From: Saccharothrix australiensis
GTDB lineage: Bacteria > Actinomycetota > Actinomycetes > Mycobacteriales > Pseudonocardiaceae
Assembly (NCBI RefSeq): GCF_003634935.1
Contig: NZ_RBXO01000001.1
Location: 6,535,501 to 6,599,500 of the forward strand
DNA: 64,000 nucleotides
Direction: 5' to 3'
The position numbers and the translations under genes were made by a program. Below the pieces are notes generated by a model that did no database searches, was not told the origin of the DNA, and was given only the letters and a program-made list of their open reading frames with translations. This document shows, one piece after another, positions 39,517 to 48,484 of this stretch; the stretch's first letter is position 1; each line of letters opens with the position of its first letter.

Positions 39517-40449
39517 GTGGTAGCGCCGGACCCCGTCGACGCCCGTCTCCTGGCCATGCTCGCCGAGATGGGCCGTGCCGCCGTGCACGAGATCGCCGCG
39601 AGACTCGGCATGGACCCGCGCGAGGCCGCGACCCGGCTGATCAGCCTGTCCGGGAGCGGGTTGCCGCTGCTGGTCGGCGTCGAGTGCGACCCGAACGGCA
39701 TCCGCAAGGCCCTCGCCAACAGCGTGGCGTGGGGCAACTACACGGGCCCGCAGGGCCAGGCCGCGCGGGGCACGCCCAGCGGGCCGTACCAGCCCGCGCC
39801 GGGCACCGTGCGCGGCACGCCGTCCGGCGCGTACCGGCAGGGCCCGCCCAGCGGCCCGTTCCCGGCTCCTCCGCCGTCCGGCTCGTTCCCGGTCAAGCCG
39901 CCGACCGGGCCGGTGCCGTCGCAATCGCCGTCGCCCTCGCAATCGCCGTCGGCGGAGCCGATGAGCACGTGGGGCCCGCCGCAGTCGTCCGGGTGGGCGC
40001 GCGGCGACCAGGCCCCCGCGCCGAAGTCGCGCACCGGCAAGATCGGCAGCACGCTGGAGACCGAGGGGCTGGAGGGCGCGCGGTTCACCATCCAGCTCGT
40101 CGAGGTCGTCGACCCGGCCGACTTCCTGTTCACCGCCGCCGGCTACAAGCTCGCCGACGGCGAGCGGGCCGTCGTGGTGCACACCGAGCTGGCGAACATC
40201 GGCACGGTGACGTTCAACGCGCTGCCCGACATGTACCTGGTGCTGATGACGAACACCGGCGAGGTCATCGGCAAGGCCCCGGTGTCGCTGTCGTCCAGGC
40301 CGCCGCACAAGATCGGCGTCCAGCCGGGCGAGACGGCCGGCGGGCACACCGTGTACGTGCTGCCCGAGCACACGACCGTGACGTCGATCCGCTGGAGCGC
40401 CCGACCGGAAACGGACCTGAACACCCTGGTCTGGACGGTCGAGGACTAG
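39517..40449 (+). CDS. Winged-helix, proline-rich linker, C-terminal beta domain protein
   Basis: A 310-aa protein I cannot name. Residues 4-60 look like an AsnC-type winged helix ([31 protein letters not shown]). About 90 residues of Gly/Pro/Ser-rich repeats follow, with GTPSGPY, PPSGPF and SPSPSQSPS. The C-terminal 130 residues have an immunoglobulin-like beta pattern resembling DUF4352 ([26 protein letters not shown]). There is no signal peptide or membrane helix, so it is probably cytoplasmic. GTG 39517 sits about 10 nt after TAGCGT, suggesting a leaderless mRNA. It is divergent from dnaE1. Confidence 0.75.
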   Translation: MVAPDPVDARLLAMLAEMGRAAVHEIAARLGMDPREAATRLISLSGSGLPLLVGVECDPNGIRKALANSVAWGNYTGPQGQAARGTPSGPYQPAPGTVRGTPSGAYRQGPPSGPFPAPPPSGSFPVKPPTGPVPSQSPSPSQSPSAEPMSTWGPPQSSGWARGDQAPAPKSRTGKIGSTLETEGLEGARFTIQLVEVVDPADFLFTAAGYKLADGERAVVVHTELANIGTVTFNALPDMYLVLMTNTGEVIGKAPVSLSSRPPHKIGVQPGETAGGHTVYVLPEHTTVTSIRWSARPETDLNTLVWTVED

Positions 40450-40865
40450 GGCTCGTCGCGTCGGCGGTCGCGCCCGAACAGCTTCGCGAAGAACGAGCGC
40501 CCGGCGGGCCGCGGCTCGTCCGGTGATCGCTCCGCCCGCCCCGACGACCGCGACGACGGCGGTGGCTGCGACGACTGCGACGACGACTGCGGTGGCGGCT
40601 CGGTCGCCTCGGGCTGGTCGCCCCCGATCACGGCGGGCGCGACGCTCCAGCCGCCGCCACCGGTCGCCGCCCGGTCACCGCCGACGTCGACGGGCCGGTG
40701 CACGACCGTGTCGTCCGCGCGCGGGTCCACCGACCGCGCCCGCCGGTGCTGCGCCTCGGCCGCGTTCCAGGCGGCCACGTCCGCCGGGCGGCGACGTCGG
40801 CCCGGTGTGACCGGGATGCCCCGCGGTGGCGTGCGGTCCGGGTCGTCGTAGTGCGTGGACACCAC
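40446..40865 (-). CDS. Hypothetical low-complexity protein
   Basis: A 139-aa, Arg/Pro/Ser-rich, probably disordered protein ending in a basic amphipathic segment ([17 protein letters not shown]) that could bind membrane or nucleic acid. Ribosome site GGGAGG lies 6 nt before GTG 40865, which supports translation. It is convergent with the winged-helix gene (stops overlap by 4 bp) and downstream of the RluA-family gene region. Function unknown. Confidence 0.6.
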   Translation of the reverse strand: MVSTHYDDPDRTPPRGIPVTPGRRRRPADVAAWNAAEAQHRRARSVDPRADDTVVHRPVDVGGDRAATGGGGWSVAPAVIGGDQPEATEPPPQSSSQSSQPPPSSRSSGRAERSPDEPRPAGRSFFAKLFGRDRRRDEP

Positions 40866-40971
40866 ACGTACCTCCCATACGAGCGTGCCGTTGATCCAAA
40901 CGTTACGCGAACGCGACCCGTCCGTGGGAGGAATGTGCGAGTCGGCGCGGCACGCGCGCGGTATCCGGCGG

Positions 40972-41901
40972 TCAGCCCTCGGAACGCAGCAGTTCCAACG
41001 CCTTCGCGAGGTCGTCCGGGTAGGGGCTGGTGAACTCCACCCACTGGCCGTCCGCCGGGTGGTGGAACCCGAGGGTGCGGGCGTGCAGCCACTGCCGCGT
41101 CACGCCCAGCCGCTTGGCCAGCACCGGGTCCGCGCCGTAGGTCAGGTCGCCGACGCACGGGTGCCGCAGCGCCGAGAAGTGCACCCGGATCTGGTGCGTG
41201 CGCCCGGTTTCCAGGTGCACGTCCAGCAGCGACGCCGCCCGGAACGCCTCCACCACCTCGTAGTGGGTGATGCTCGGCTTGCCGTTGGCCATGACGGCGA
41301 ACTTGTAGTCGTGCTTGGGGTGCCGGTCGATCGGCGCGTCGATGGTGCCCTTGATCGGGTCCGGGTGGCCCTGCACCAGCGCGTGGTACAGCTTGTCGAC
41401 GGTGCGCTCCTTGAACGCCTGCTTGAGCACCGAGTACGCGTGCTCGCTCTTGGCGACGACCATCACACCCGTGGTGCCGACGTCCAGCCGGTGCACGACG
41501 CCCTGCCGCTCGGCCGCGCCGGACGTGGCGATCCGCACACCCGCCGCCGCGAGCCCGCCGACCACCGTCGGCCCCGTCCAGCCGGGGCTGGGGTGCACGG
41601 CCACGCCGACCGGCTTGTCGACCACGATGACGTCGTCGTCCTCGTGCAGGATCGCGAGCCCTTCGACGGCGATCGCCTGCACCCGCACCGGGTTCTCCGG
41701 CTCGGGCAGCGTGACCTCCAGCCACGCGCCGGCCACCAGCCGGTCGGACTTGCCCGCGGGCTGCCCGTCCAGCACCACGTCGCCGGACTCGGTCAGCGCC
41801 GCCACCGCCGTGCGGGACAGGCCGAGCAGCTTGGCCAGCCCGGCGTCCACGCGCATCCCGTCCAGCCCGTCGGGCACGGGCAGCGTCCGGTAGCCGCTCA
41901 C
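40972..41901 (-). CDS. rluD: RluA-family 23S rRNA pseudouridine synthase
   Basis: A 309-aa enzyme isomerising uridine in 23S rRNA. The N-terminal S4 RNA-binding domain (residues 15-65) is followed by the catalytic domain with [11 protein letters not shown] and catalytic Asp140 in [11 protein letters not shown]. The GRTHQIRVH motif is also present. The RluD subclass is inferred from the S4 domain and synteny with lspA. GTG 41901 overlaps the lspA stop by 4 nt, as in many bacteria. Confidence 0.93.
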   Translation of the reverse strand: MSGYRTLPVPDGLDGMRVDAGLAKLLGLSRTAVAALTESGDVVLDGQPAGKSDRLVAGAWLEVTLPEPENPVRVQAIAVEGLAILHEDDDVIVVDKPVGVAVHPSPGWTGPTVVGGLAAAGVRIATSGAAERQGVVHRLDVGTTGVMVVAKSEHAYSVLKQAFKERTVDKLYHALVQGHPDPIKGTIDAPIDRHPKHDYKFAVMANGKPSITHYEVVEAFRAASLLDVHLETGRTHQIRVHFSALRHPCVGDLTYGADPVLAKRLGVTRQWLHARTLGFHHPADGQWVEFTSPYPDDLAKALELLRSEG

Positions 41902-42602
41902 GCGCCCGCCCCCGACCCGGAGGGACCCGACCCCGGAGAACCGGACGCCGGAGAACCGGACGCCGGGGAACCCTGTCCCGAAGAACCGGACGCCGGGGTG
42001 CCGGACGCGCCGGCCTTCGCCGGCCGCGTGCCGTCGTAGTCGCGCTGGAGCAGCGCCATCAGCACGATCACCGCGCCGCCGACGCAGATGCCCGAGTCGG
42101 CGACGTTGAACACCGGGAAGAACGCGCCGTAGGGCTCGATCACGGAGATGAAGTCCACCACGTGGCCGCGCAGCGGTCCGGGACCGCGGAACACCCGGTC
42201 CGCCAGGTTACCCAGCGCGCCGCCCAGCACGAGGCCGAGCCCGACGGCCCAGCCGACGGACCGGAGCTTGCGGGCGATCCACAGGATGAACCCGACGACG
42301 CCGAACGCCACCAGCGCGAGGATCAGCGTGAACCCCTCGGCCAGGCCGAACGCGGCGCCGGAGTTGCGCAGGAACGAGAGGTAGACCAAGCCGCCGAACA
42401 GCTCGACGGGCTCCTGGCCCTCCAGCGTCCGCACGGCGATCACCTTGGTGACGACGTCCAGCGCCAGCACCACGGGCGCGATCGCCGCCAGCAGCGCCAC
42501 CCGCCGCTTGGGCAGCGGCCGTGCCCCGGTCGCCGCCGCGCCGTCCGGCCCGGTGCCCGGTTCGCTGTTGGACTCAGTGCTCACCGGCCCATTGTCCAGC
42601 AT
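41898..42602 (-). CDS. lspA: Signal peptidase II with long C-terminal tail
   Basis: An aspartic protease cleaving prolipoprotein signal peptides, with four membrane helices. Catalytic Asp135 is in [10 protein letters not shown] and Asp169 in [13 protein letters not shown]. The 234-aa length exceeds the usual 160-200 because of a charged N-terminal extension and a Gly/Ser/Pro tail (about 195-234) encoded by 15-bp-type repeats. GTG 42584 is an alternative start. It lies 4 nt downstream of the cysteine-desulfurase-like gene and overlaps rluD. It would process lipoproteins such as the one at 18484. Confidence 0.94.
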   Translation of the reverse strand: MLDNGPVSTESNSEPGTGPDGAAATGARPLPKRRVALLAAIAPVVLALDVVTKVIAVRTLEGQEPVELFGGLVYLSFLRNSGAAFGLAEGFTLILALVAFGVVGFILWIARKLRSVGWAVGLGLVLGGALGNLADRVFRGPGPLRGHVVDFISVIEPYGAFFPVFNVADSGICVGGAVIVLMALLQRDYDGTRPAKAGASGTPASGSSGQGSPASGSPASGSPGSGPSGSGAGA

Positions 42603-42606
42603 CGCC

Positions 42607-43923
42607 TCAGCGCAGGAACGGCGGGAGCGCCCGGCGGTCGTCCACCGGCACCCAGCGGCCCTCGACGACCTCGTAGTCCCACCGCGCGCCGTCGAGCACC
42701 AGCGACCGCAGCGCGGCCACGAGCCGGTCCACGTGCTCGACCGTCGTGCCCAGCCCCAGCGACGCCCGCAGCGCCCGGTCGCCGTCGGTCAGCCGGTGCA
42801 CGGCCACGTGCGCGCAGAACGCGCCGTCGCGGACGCCGACGCCGTGCTCGGCGGACAGCGCGGCGGCGAGGTACCCGGCGTCCTGCCCGGCGACGACGAA
42901 GCTCACCACGCCCACCCGGTCGTGCTCCGGGCCGAACAGCGACAGCTCGCGCAGGCCGGGCACGGTCGCCAGCCCGGCGCGGAGCCTGGCCAGCAGCTCC
43001 CGCTCGTGCGCGACGGTCTGCGCCCAGTTGCGGCCGAGCAGGTCGCACGCCTCGGCGAGGGCGTGCACGCCGACCACGTTCGGCGAACCGGCCTCGTGCC
43101 GCTCGGGCACCGCCGACCACGCCACGCCGAGCCGGTCGCCGCGGTCGGTGACGCGCGCGGTCGCGCCGCCGCCGACCAGGTACGGCTCGGCCGCCTGGAG
43201 CCAGTCCGCCCGCCCGACCAGCACGCCCGCGCCGAACGGCGCGTACACCTTGTGCCCGGACAGCACGGCGTAGTCGACGTCGAGCGCCTTGAGGTCGACG
43301 GGCCGGTGGGGTGCGAGCTGGGCGGCGTCGAGCGCGACCCTGGCGCCGTGCCGGCGGGCCACCGCCGCGAGTTCGGCCACCGGCCACACCTCGCCGGTCA
43401 CGTTCGACGCGCCGGTCACCACGACCAGGCGCGGCCCCTCGGGCGCGGCGGCCAGCGCCCGGTCCAGCTCGGCGACCGCGGCGGACGGCGAGGCGGGCGT
43501 GCGCAGCCGCCGGACGTGCGGCCCGCGCCACGGCAGCAGCGCGGCGTGGTGCTCGGTGTCGAACAGCAGCACGGCCGTGTGCCGGGGCAGCGAGCGGGCC
43601 AGCAGGTTCAGCGAGTCGGTCGTGTTGCGCGTGAACACCACGGTGTCGCCCGGTCGCGCGCCGAGGAACCGGCGCACCGCGTCACGGGCCTGCTCGTAGA
43701 CGCGGGTGGACACCCGCGAGGCGAACCCCGCTCCCCGGTGGACGCTGGCGTACCAGGGCAGCAGCTCGTCGACGGCGTCGCGCACCTGCTCCAGGCAGGG
43801 CGCGCTGGCGGCGTGGTCGAGGTTGGCGTACTCGACGCGTTCGCCGGTGACCAGCGGCACGCGCAGCGCGGCGCCCACGACGCGGGGCAGGGCGGCGATC
43901 GATCCGGGAACTGCGACGGTCAT
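42607..43923 (-). CDS. Group II cysteine desulfurase-like PLP enzyme, SAM-IV controlled
   Basis: A 438-aa class V aminotransferase-fold protein. PLP Lys225 is in LSGHKVYAPFGAG, and LDAAQLAPHRPVD holds PLP-contacting residues. Cys370 in VRDGAFCAH sits where group II (SufS/CsdA-like) desulfurases carry the persulfide cysteine. N- and C-terminal extensions (DYEVVEGRWVPVDD) differ from housekeeping SufS. A SAM-IV riboswitch precedes it, so it should be repressed when SAM is plentiful, tying it to sulfur-amino-acid supply. GGAGG lies before ATG 43923. lspA follows within 4 nt. Confidence 0.85.
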   Translation of the reverse strand: MTVAVPGSIAALPRVVGAALRVPLVTGERVEYANLDHAASAPCLEQVRDAVDELLPWYASVHRGAGFASRVSTRVYEQARDAVRRFLGARPGDTVVFTRNTTDSLNLLARSLPRHTAVLLFDTEHHAALLPWRGPHVRRLRTPASPSAAVAELDRALAAAPEGPRLVVVTGASNVTGEVWPVAELAAVARRHGARVALDAAQLAPHRPVDLKALDVDYAVLSGHKVYAPFGAGVLVGRADWLQAAEPYLVGGGATARVTDRGDRLGVAWSAVPERHEAGSPNVVGVHALAEACDLLGRNWAQTVAHERELLARLRAGLATVPGLRELSLFGPEHDRVGVVSFVVAGQDAGYLAAALSAEHGVGVRDGAFCAHVAVHRLTDGDRALRASLGLGTTVEHVDRLVAALRSLVLDGARWDYEVVEGRWVPVDDRRALPPFLR

Positions 43924-43962
43924 GTCAACCTCCGACGGGTCCGGCGGACTCCGCTGGGGAAG

Positions 43963-44076
43963 GCCCGCGCTTGCCCGACGCCCTGCGCGCCGAGCCAGGT
44001 CCTCATCGGGGGCACCCCACCGCGGTAGGAGGGTTGCCGGCCAGCTAGCCCGAGCTTCGCGCTGGCACTCATGACC
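43963..44076 (-). ncRNA. SAM-IV riboswitch
   Basis: Read on the minus strand, the 114-nt leader contains GGTCATGAGTGCCAGCG, CTAGCTGGCCGGCAACCC, CCGCGGTGGGGTGCCCCG, GAGGACC and a terminal GCAAGCGCGGGC. These are the conserved blocks of the actinobacterial SAM-IV aptamer, including the P1 pairing GGTC/GACC and the pseudoknot end. It ends 39 nt before the start codon, so it probably controls translation of the desulfurase-like gene. A small open frame across it is spurious. Confidence 0.93.
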
Positions 44077-44242
44077 TCGACGCCGAAGTTAGCCGACACC
44101 GGCCCGCCGAGTCGAGCCGGGTTCACATCCTGGGAGCACGCTGATCACGGGTGCCGCGCCGGCGCGCCGACCCGGTCGCGGCGGTCCCGCCGCCGCGCGA
44201 GGACGACCGCGCCGGGCCGGCGTCGCCCGCCGACCGCGCCGG

Positions 44243-45724
44243 TCACGGCAGTCCCGCGTCGCCCTTCCACCGCGCGAACCGGCCCGCCCGGTCGACCGCC
44301 CGGATGCGCCGCTCGGTGGCGGTGCGGGCGTGCTCGGTGCACACGACGAGGAGCTGGTCGTGCTCCTGGAGCCGGGTGGTGGCCTGCGGCGTGAAGCCCT
44401 GGTCCTCGCGCACCACGAGGCTGACCGTCGCGCCCGGCGGCAGCCGCAGCTCCGACAGGTACACGCCGTGCAGCTTGGACCCGCGCTGGATGCGCACCTG
44501 CAACAGCTCCGCGCCCAGCTCGTCCAGCGCGGACGAGTCGACCTCGATCTCCCGCGCCTCGCCGGAGCGCACCAGCCCGAGCCAGCGCGCCAGCCACGGC
44601 AGCGACGTCCCCTGCACGATCGTGAGCACGATGACCAGCACGAACACCACGTCGACCAGCCGGCCCGCGTCGGGCACGCCCTGGATGAGCGGGATCAGCG
44701 CGAACACGATCGGCACCGCGCCGCGCAGCCCGGACCACGAGATGAACGCCTGCTCCCGCCAGGGCACCCGGAAGGGCAGCGCCGCGACCAGCACCGACAC
44801 CGGCCGGGCGAGCAGCACCAGCACCGCGCCCGCCACGAGCGCGGGCACCAGCGCCTCCGGCAGCCGCTCGGGCGAGGCGTACAGGCCGAGCAGGACGAAC
44901 AGGCCGATCTGCGCGATCCAGCCGAGCCCCTCGGCGAACGACAGCGTGTCCGACCGGTGCGGCAGCCGGGCGTTGCCCAGGACCAGCGCGGCGGTGTAGA
45001 CGGCGAGGAAGCCGGACGCGTGCGCCAGGTCGCCCGCCGTGTACGCGAGCAGGCACACCGCGACCGTCGCCAGCGGGTACAGGCCGGTGGAGGGCAGCGC
45101 GGCCCGCCGCAGCGCGACACCGCCGAGCCAGCCCAGCCCGACGCCGATCGCCGCGCCCGCGAGGAGTTCGTAGACCAGCAGCAGCGGCGTGGTCCAGGTG
45201 ATCGCGTCGGACGAGGCGAGCAGCACGACCGCGATGTACACGGGCGCGTCGTTGATGCCGGACTCCAGTTCCAGCGCGCCGATCAGCCGCTTGCCGACCC
45301 CGACGCCGCGCAGCACGCTGAACACCGCCGCCGCGTCCGTGGACGACAGCACCGCGCCCCACAGCAGTGCGGTGCGCCAGTCCAGGCCCAGCAGGTGGTG
45401 CAGCGCCAGCCCGGTCACGCCGATGCTGACCGCCACGGACACTGTGGACAGTGCGATGCCGAGGCCCAGCGCGGGTTTCACCGCCGACCACCGCGTGGTC
45501 AGGCCGCCTTCGGTGAGGATCAGCACGAGCGCGACCGTGCCCAGCGAGCGGGTCAGGTCGGCGTCCTCGAACTGGATGCCCAGCACCGCTTCCCCGAGCA
45601 GGACGCCGATGCCCAGGTACAGCAGGAGCGAGGGCAGACCGAGCCGGATCGACACCCGCACCGCGATGACCGAGAGCAGCAGGACCGCGGCGCCGATGCC
45701 GAGGAAGGCCGTCACACCACCCAC
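44243..45724 (-). CDS. K+/H+ antiporter (CPA1, NhaP2-like) with TrkA-C domain
   Basis: A 493-aa cation:proton antiporter. About 12 membrane helices span residues 5-395. Ion-site aspartates lie in LSSTDAAAVFSVLRG and ESGINDAPVY. Residues about 410-475 form a cytoplasmic TrkA-C/RCK_C domain (LHGVYLSELRLPPGATVSLVVRED), typical of NhaP2/CvrA-type potassium exporters. AGGAGG lies 5 nt before GTG 45724. It is monocistronic on the minus strand and ends 117 nt before the riboswitch gene's upstream boundary. Confidence 0.9.
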   Translation of the reverse strand: MGGVTAFLGIGAAVLLLSVIAVRVSIRLGLPSLLLYLGIGVLLGEAVLGIQFEDADLTRSLGTVALVLILTEGGLTTRWSAVKPALGLGIALSTVSVAVSIGVTGLALHHLLGLDWRTALLWGAVLSSTDAAAVFSVLRGVGVGKRLIGALELESGINDAPVYIAVVLLASSDAITWTTPLLLVYELLAGAAIGVGLGWLGGVALRRAALPSTGLYPLATVAVCLLAYTAGDLAHASGFLAVYTAALVLGNARLPHRSDTLSFAEGLGWIAQIGLFVLLGLYASPERLPEALVPALVAGAVLVLLARPVSVLVAALPFRVPWREQAFISWSGLRGAVPIVFALIPLIQGVPDAGRLVDVVFVLVIVLTIVQGTSLPWLARWLGLVRSGEAREIEVDSSALDELGAELLQVRIQRGSKLHGVYLSELRLPPGATVSLVVREDQGFTPQATTRLQEHDQLLVVCTEHARTATERRIRAVDRAGRFARWKGDAGLP

Positions 45725-46075
45725 TCGACCTCCTGGTTGTTCACGCTGTGGGTGTCATTCTCCCCGGTGAAGCCGGTTTGGACTAATCCGGCGCGGTCGC
45801 GACGTCGCTAACCGGACGCCGGCACCGCTCCCAGGAGCCGGTCGGCCGGGGTGCCGCCCGACCCGTCCGGCTCGCCGGAAAGCCTTGCAGGGCAATCGAT
45901 TCAAGACACCCGGCCCGGCATGTCCACAAAGGACTGGTCAAGTTCGGCGGACCCGCCCGCGCCGACTTCGGCGAGACCGGCGGCACCCGCCCGCGCCCGC
46001 CCGGCCAGACCGGCGGGAGCCCGCCCGCGCCGGCCCCGGCCAGACCGCACAGGCCCCGGCCCGCCCGCGCCGGCC
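45725..46075. other. Low-complexity non-coding interval
   Basis: 351 bp between two minus-strand genes. The right half (45950-46075) is a G/C-only-like stretch with degenerate repeats of CCCGCCCGCGCC and CCGGCCAGACCGG. No gene or convincing promoter was identified apart from the antiporter ribosome site. Confidence 0.6.
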
Positions 46076-46360
46076 TCAGCCCGGACCGAGCAGGCGCGCC
46101 AACCGCTCGGGCGCGTCGGGCGGCGCGGGCTCGATCTCCACGACCTTGTCCCGGCCGCGTTCGCCCCGCACGACGCGGACGTCCTGCCGGCGCACGCCGA
46201 ACGCCTCGGCCAGCGCCCTGCGCACCGCCTCGTTCGCCTTGCCCTCCACGGCGGGCGCGGCGACCGCGACGACCAGCGCCGTCGCGTCCCAGCGCCCGCC
46301 GACGGCGGTGCGCTTCGCGCCCGGCTTCACCCGGACGCCCAGGCGGAAGGCGTCAGCCAC
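46076..46360 (-). CDS. DUF167 (YggU/UPF0235) protein
   Basis: A 94-aa small alpha/beta protein of unknown function. The family pattern VRVKPGAKRTAVGG, VVAVAAPAVEGKANEAVRRALAE and VRVVRGERGRDKVVEI is complete. It begins 8 nt inside the end of the upstream TetR gene, so the two are one transcript. Confidence 0.9.
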   Translation of the reverse strand: MADAFRLGVRVKPGAKRTAVGGRWDATALVVAVAAPAVEGKANEAVRRALAEAFGVRRQDVRVVRGERGRDKVVEIEPAPPDAPERLARLLGPG

Positions 46361-46904
46361 GGCTGGTCACCGCCGCCAGCGTGTCGTCCAGCAGGGCCCG
46401 GTGGGCGGTGACGACGTGGGGCGCGGCGGTCAGCAGCCGCGCGTGCCCGAGGTAGACCGAGTACGCGAGGACGGCCCGGTGCCGGGCGGTCGGCGCGGGG
46501 AAGCCGATGTCGCGGAACAGCCCCTCCAGGTAGTCGACGCGCCGGTCGGTCACGCGGCGCAGCACGGGCACGACCGCCGGGTCGTCCTTGGCGGCGAGCA
46601 GGGCCAGTTCGACCGCGCTGTCGCGGCCGTCCTCCAGGACCGTGCGGAACAGCCGCCGGAGCCGGTCGAGCGGGGCGGCCTCGGCCGCCACCCGCTCGAT
46701 GACCGCCTCGGTGTGCTCGCGCTCCCACCGTTCGAGGGTGGCGGTGAGCAGCGCCTCGCGGTTCGGGAAGTGCCAGTAGGCGCTGCCCTTCGTCGCGCCG
46801 AGCCGGGCGGCCAGCGGTTCGACCGCCACCCCCGCCACGCCGTGCTCGGCCAGCGCCAGCAGCGCCACCGCGGTCCAGTCGTCTTTGGTCAGGCGCCTCT
46901 TCAC
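46353..46904 (-). CDS. TetR family transcriptional regulator
   Basis: A 183-aa regulator. The N-terminal helix-turn-helix (VEPLAARLGATKGSAYWHFPNREALL, about 28-55) is standard, followed by an alpha-helical ligand domain. GTG 46904 is only 4 nt from a perfect palindrome CCATACG-N4-CGTATGG at 46908. TAGCGT within it could be the -10 box, giving a leaderless or near-leaderless autoregulated mRNA. It is co-transcribed with the DUF167 gene; the ligand is unknown. Confidence 0.88.
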   Translation of the reverse strand: MKRRLTKDDWTAVALLALAEHGVAGVAVEPLAARLGATKGSAYWHFPNREALLTATLERWEREHTEAVIERVAAEAAPLDRLRRLFRTVLEDGRDSAVELALLAAKDDPAVVPVLRRVTDRRVDYLEGLFRDIGFPAPTARHRAVLAYSVYLGHARLLTAAPHVVTAHRALLDDTLAAVTSRG

Positions 46905-46907
46905 TGC

Positions 46908-46925
46908 CCATACGCTACCGTATGG
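46908..46925. promoter_or_regulatory. TetR autoregulatory palindrome
   Basis: Perfect 7-bp arms CCATACG and CGTATGG separated by CTAC, immediately upstream of the tetR start and overlapping its likely -10 region. Confidence 0.75.
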
Positions 46926-47218
46926 TGAGGGCCGTCACACGATCGGGTGGTACGCCCCGATTGCGCCACGCGCGGTGCGGCGCCTGCCCGAGGCTCTGGT
47001 CGAGCACCCCGCCGCACACCCGCACACCCGCCCAGCCGGGCACGCACCCCGTCCACACCCTGCCCGACCCCGGTCCCCCGGACCACACCGCGCCACCCGA
47101 CCCCTCCCGCGCACCGGCCCCGCCGGCCCCCGCCGACCGGCTCCCGCGACACCCGGCATCCACAACTCCCCGCGGCACCCGTCTTCCGGTTGCCGGGCGC
47201 TGACCAGAGGGAGGGTTC
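46926..47218. other. Low-complexity interval upstream of sigma operon
   Basis: About 290 bp, rich in CACCC/CCGCAC runs, with many short overlapping open frames but no supportable gene. GAGGGAGG at its right end is the ribosome site for the sigma factor at 47219. Confidence 0.6.
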
Positions 47219-47767
47219 GTGACACCGGAAGACTCCGATGACCACGCGGCCACCTTCAGCGACTTCTACCACCGCGAGCGCACCCGCCTGTTCCGGTTCG
47301 CCGCCGTGATGTCACCGCACCTGGACCACGAGTCCGCGGTGCAGGAGGCGTTCGTCCGGGCCTGGCGCGACTGGCCCTCGATCAGCCCGCACGCCCGCCG
47401 CGCGTGGCTGGTCAAGGCCATCCGCAACCTGCTGGTCGACCAGGCCCGGCGGCTGGAGCGGCCCAGCGAGGTCACCGACGAGGTCATCGCGCGGTCCCGC
47501 GTCCTGGTGCAGCGGCACCGCGAGGCCGAGGAGTGGCACGAGTTGACCACCACGCTCGCCGCCATCGCCCGGCTGCCCGACCAGCTCCGCACGGCCCTGG
47601 CGCTGCGGTTCTGGGACTTCGACGACCACGAGATCGCCGACGTGCTGGGATGCAGGCGCGAGTCCGTGCGCCGGTACGTGTCCGAGGCGCGGGCCAGGGT
47701 CAGCGCGGTCGTCGGCAACCCCGAACGCCGGGCCCGTGGTCCGCGGCGCGGGAAGGAGACGCCATGA
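47219..47767 (+). CDS. ECF-type RNA polymerase sigma factor (first of pair)
   Basis: A 182-aa sigma-70 family protein. Region 2 spans about residues 15-80 (DFYHRERTRLFRFAAVMSP ... AVQEAFVRAWRDWP). Region 4 spans about 115-165 (RLPDQLRTALALRFWDFDDHEIADVLGCRRESVRRYVSEARARV). A GAGGGAGG ribosome site lies 5 nt before GTG 47219. It overlaps a second sigma-like gene by 4 nt (ATGA). No anti-sigma factor gene is visible, so control is unclear. Confidence 0.88.
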   Translation: MTPEDSDDHAATFSDFYHRERTRLFRFAAVMSPHLDHESAVQEAFVRAWRDWPSISPHARRAWLVKAIRNLLVDQARRLERPSEVTDEVIARSRVLVQRHREAEEWHELTTTLAAIARLPDQLRTALALRFWDFDDHEIADVLGCRRESVRRYVSEARARVSAVVGNPERRARGPRRGKETP

Positions 47768-48483
47768 CCGACAACAACCTCGATCCGCGCGGGGACCTGG
47801 GCGTGCGGTCTGACCTCGAACCCAGGCTGGCCGAGCTGCGCACCGAGCTGGCCGAGGCCATCCCCGACGACCCCGGCTCCGACGACCTCGGCGTGGCCGC
47901 GATCATCGCGCAGGCGTCCCCGGAACCGTCCGGCCCGGAACGGCACGCCGCGCTGCTCACCGCCGCGCGCGACGGCGACCGGACCGCGCTGGACCGGTTG
48001 GTGACCGAGCTGACGCCGCTGGTCTGGCACGTGGCGCGGGGCAACGGGCTGGACCAGGCCACGGCGGAGGACGTCGTGCAGACCGTGTGGCTGAGCCTGC
48101 TCCGCCACCTGGACCGGATCGCCGAGCCGCGCGCCCTGGCCGGGTGGTTGATCGTCACCACCCGGCGGGAGGCGCAGCGGGCGTGGCGGGAGGCCAACGG
48201 GCGCGCCGCGCTCTCGACGGACTCGGCGCTCGACGTGCCGGACACGCGCTGGCTGCCGGAGACGGAAGCCGTCCGCGACGACCGCGACCGCCGCCTGTGG
48301 CGGGCATTCGCGGCGCTGCCGCGCCGCTGCCAGGAGCTGCTGCGGCTCACCGTGCTCGCCGGACGGGCCGAGTACCGGGCGGTGGCGGAAGCCCTGTCCA
48401 TGCCGCGGGGCAGCATCGGCCCGACGAGGGGCCGCTGCCTGTCCGCCCTGCGCACCCGGTTGGAGCGGGAGGGAGGTGTCTGA
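47764..48483 (+). CDS. Sigma-70 family factor (second of pair)
   Basis: A 239-aa sigma factor with an acidic N-terminal extension of about 65 residues before region 2 (ALLTAARDGDRTALDRLVTEL ... AEDVVQTVWLSLLRHLDRI). Region 4 is at about 180-235 (ALPRRCQELLRLTVLAGRAEYRAVAEALSMPRGSIGPTRGRCL), ending GSIGPTRGRCL as in actinobacterial SigE-like/RNA-pol sigma-24 relatives. ATG 47764 overlaps the previous stop. The acidic extension could autoinhibit. It is followed after 1 nt by a 40-aa ORF. Confidence 0.88.
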   Translation: MTDNNLDPRGDLGVRSDLEPRLAELRTELAEAIPDDPGSDDLGVAAIIAQASPEPSGPERHAALLTAARDGDRTALDRLVTELTPLVWHVARGNGLDQATAEDVVQTVWLSLLRHLDRIAEPRALAGWLIVTTRREAQRAWREANGRAALSTDSALDVPDTRWLPETEAVRDDRDRRLWRAFAALPRRCQELLRLTVLAGRAEYRAVAEALSMPRGSIGPTRGRCLSALRTRLEREGGV

Positions 48484-48484
48484 C

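Noticed and set aside
43920..44126. 68-aa minus-strand open frame upstream of the desulfurase-like gene
   Set aside because: It coincides with the SAM-IV aptamer; the apparent peptide simply translates the conserved RNA.
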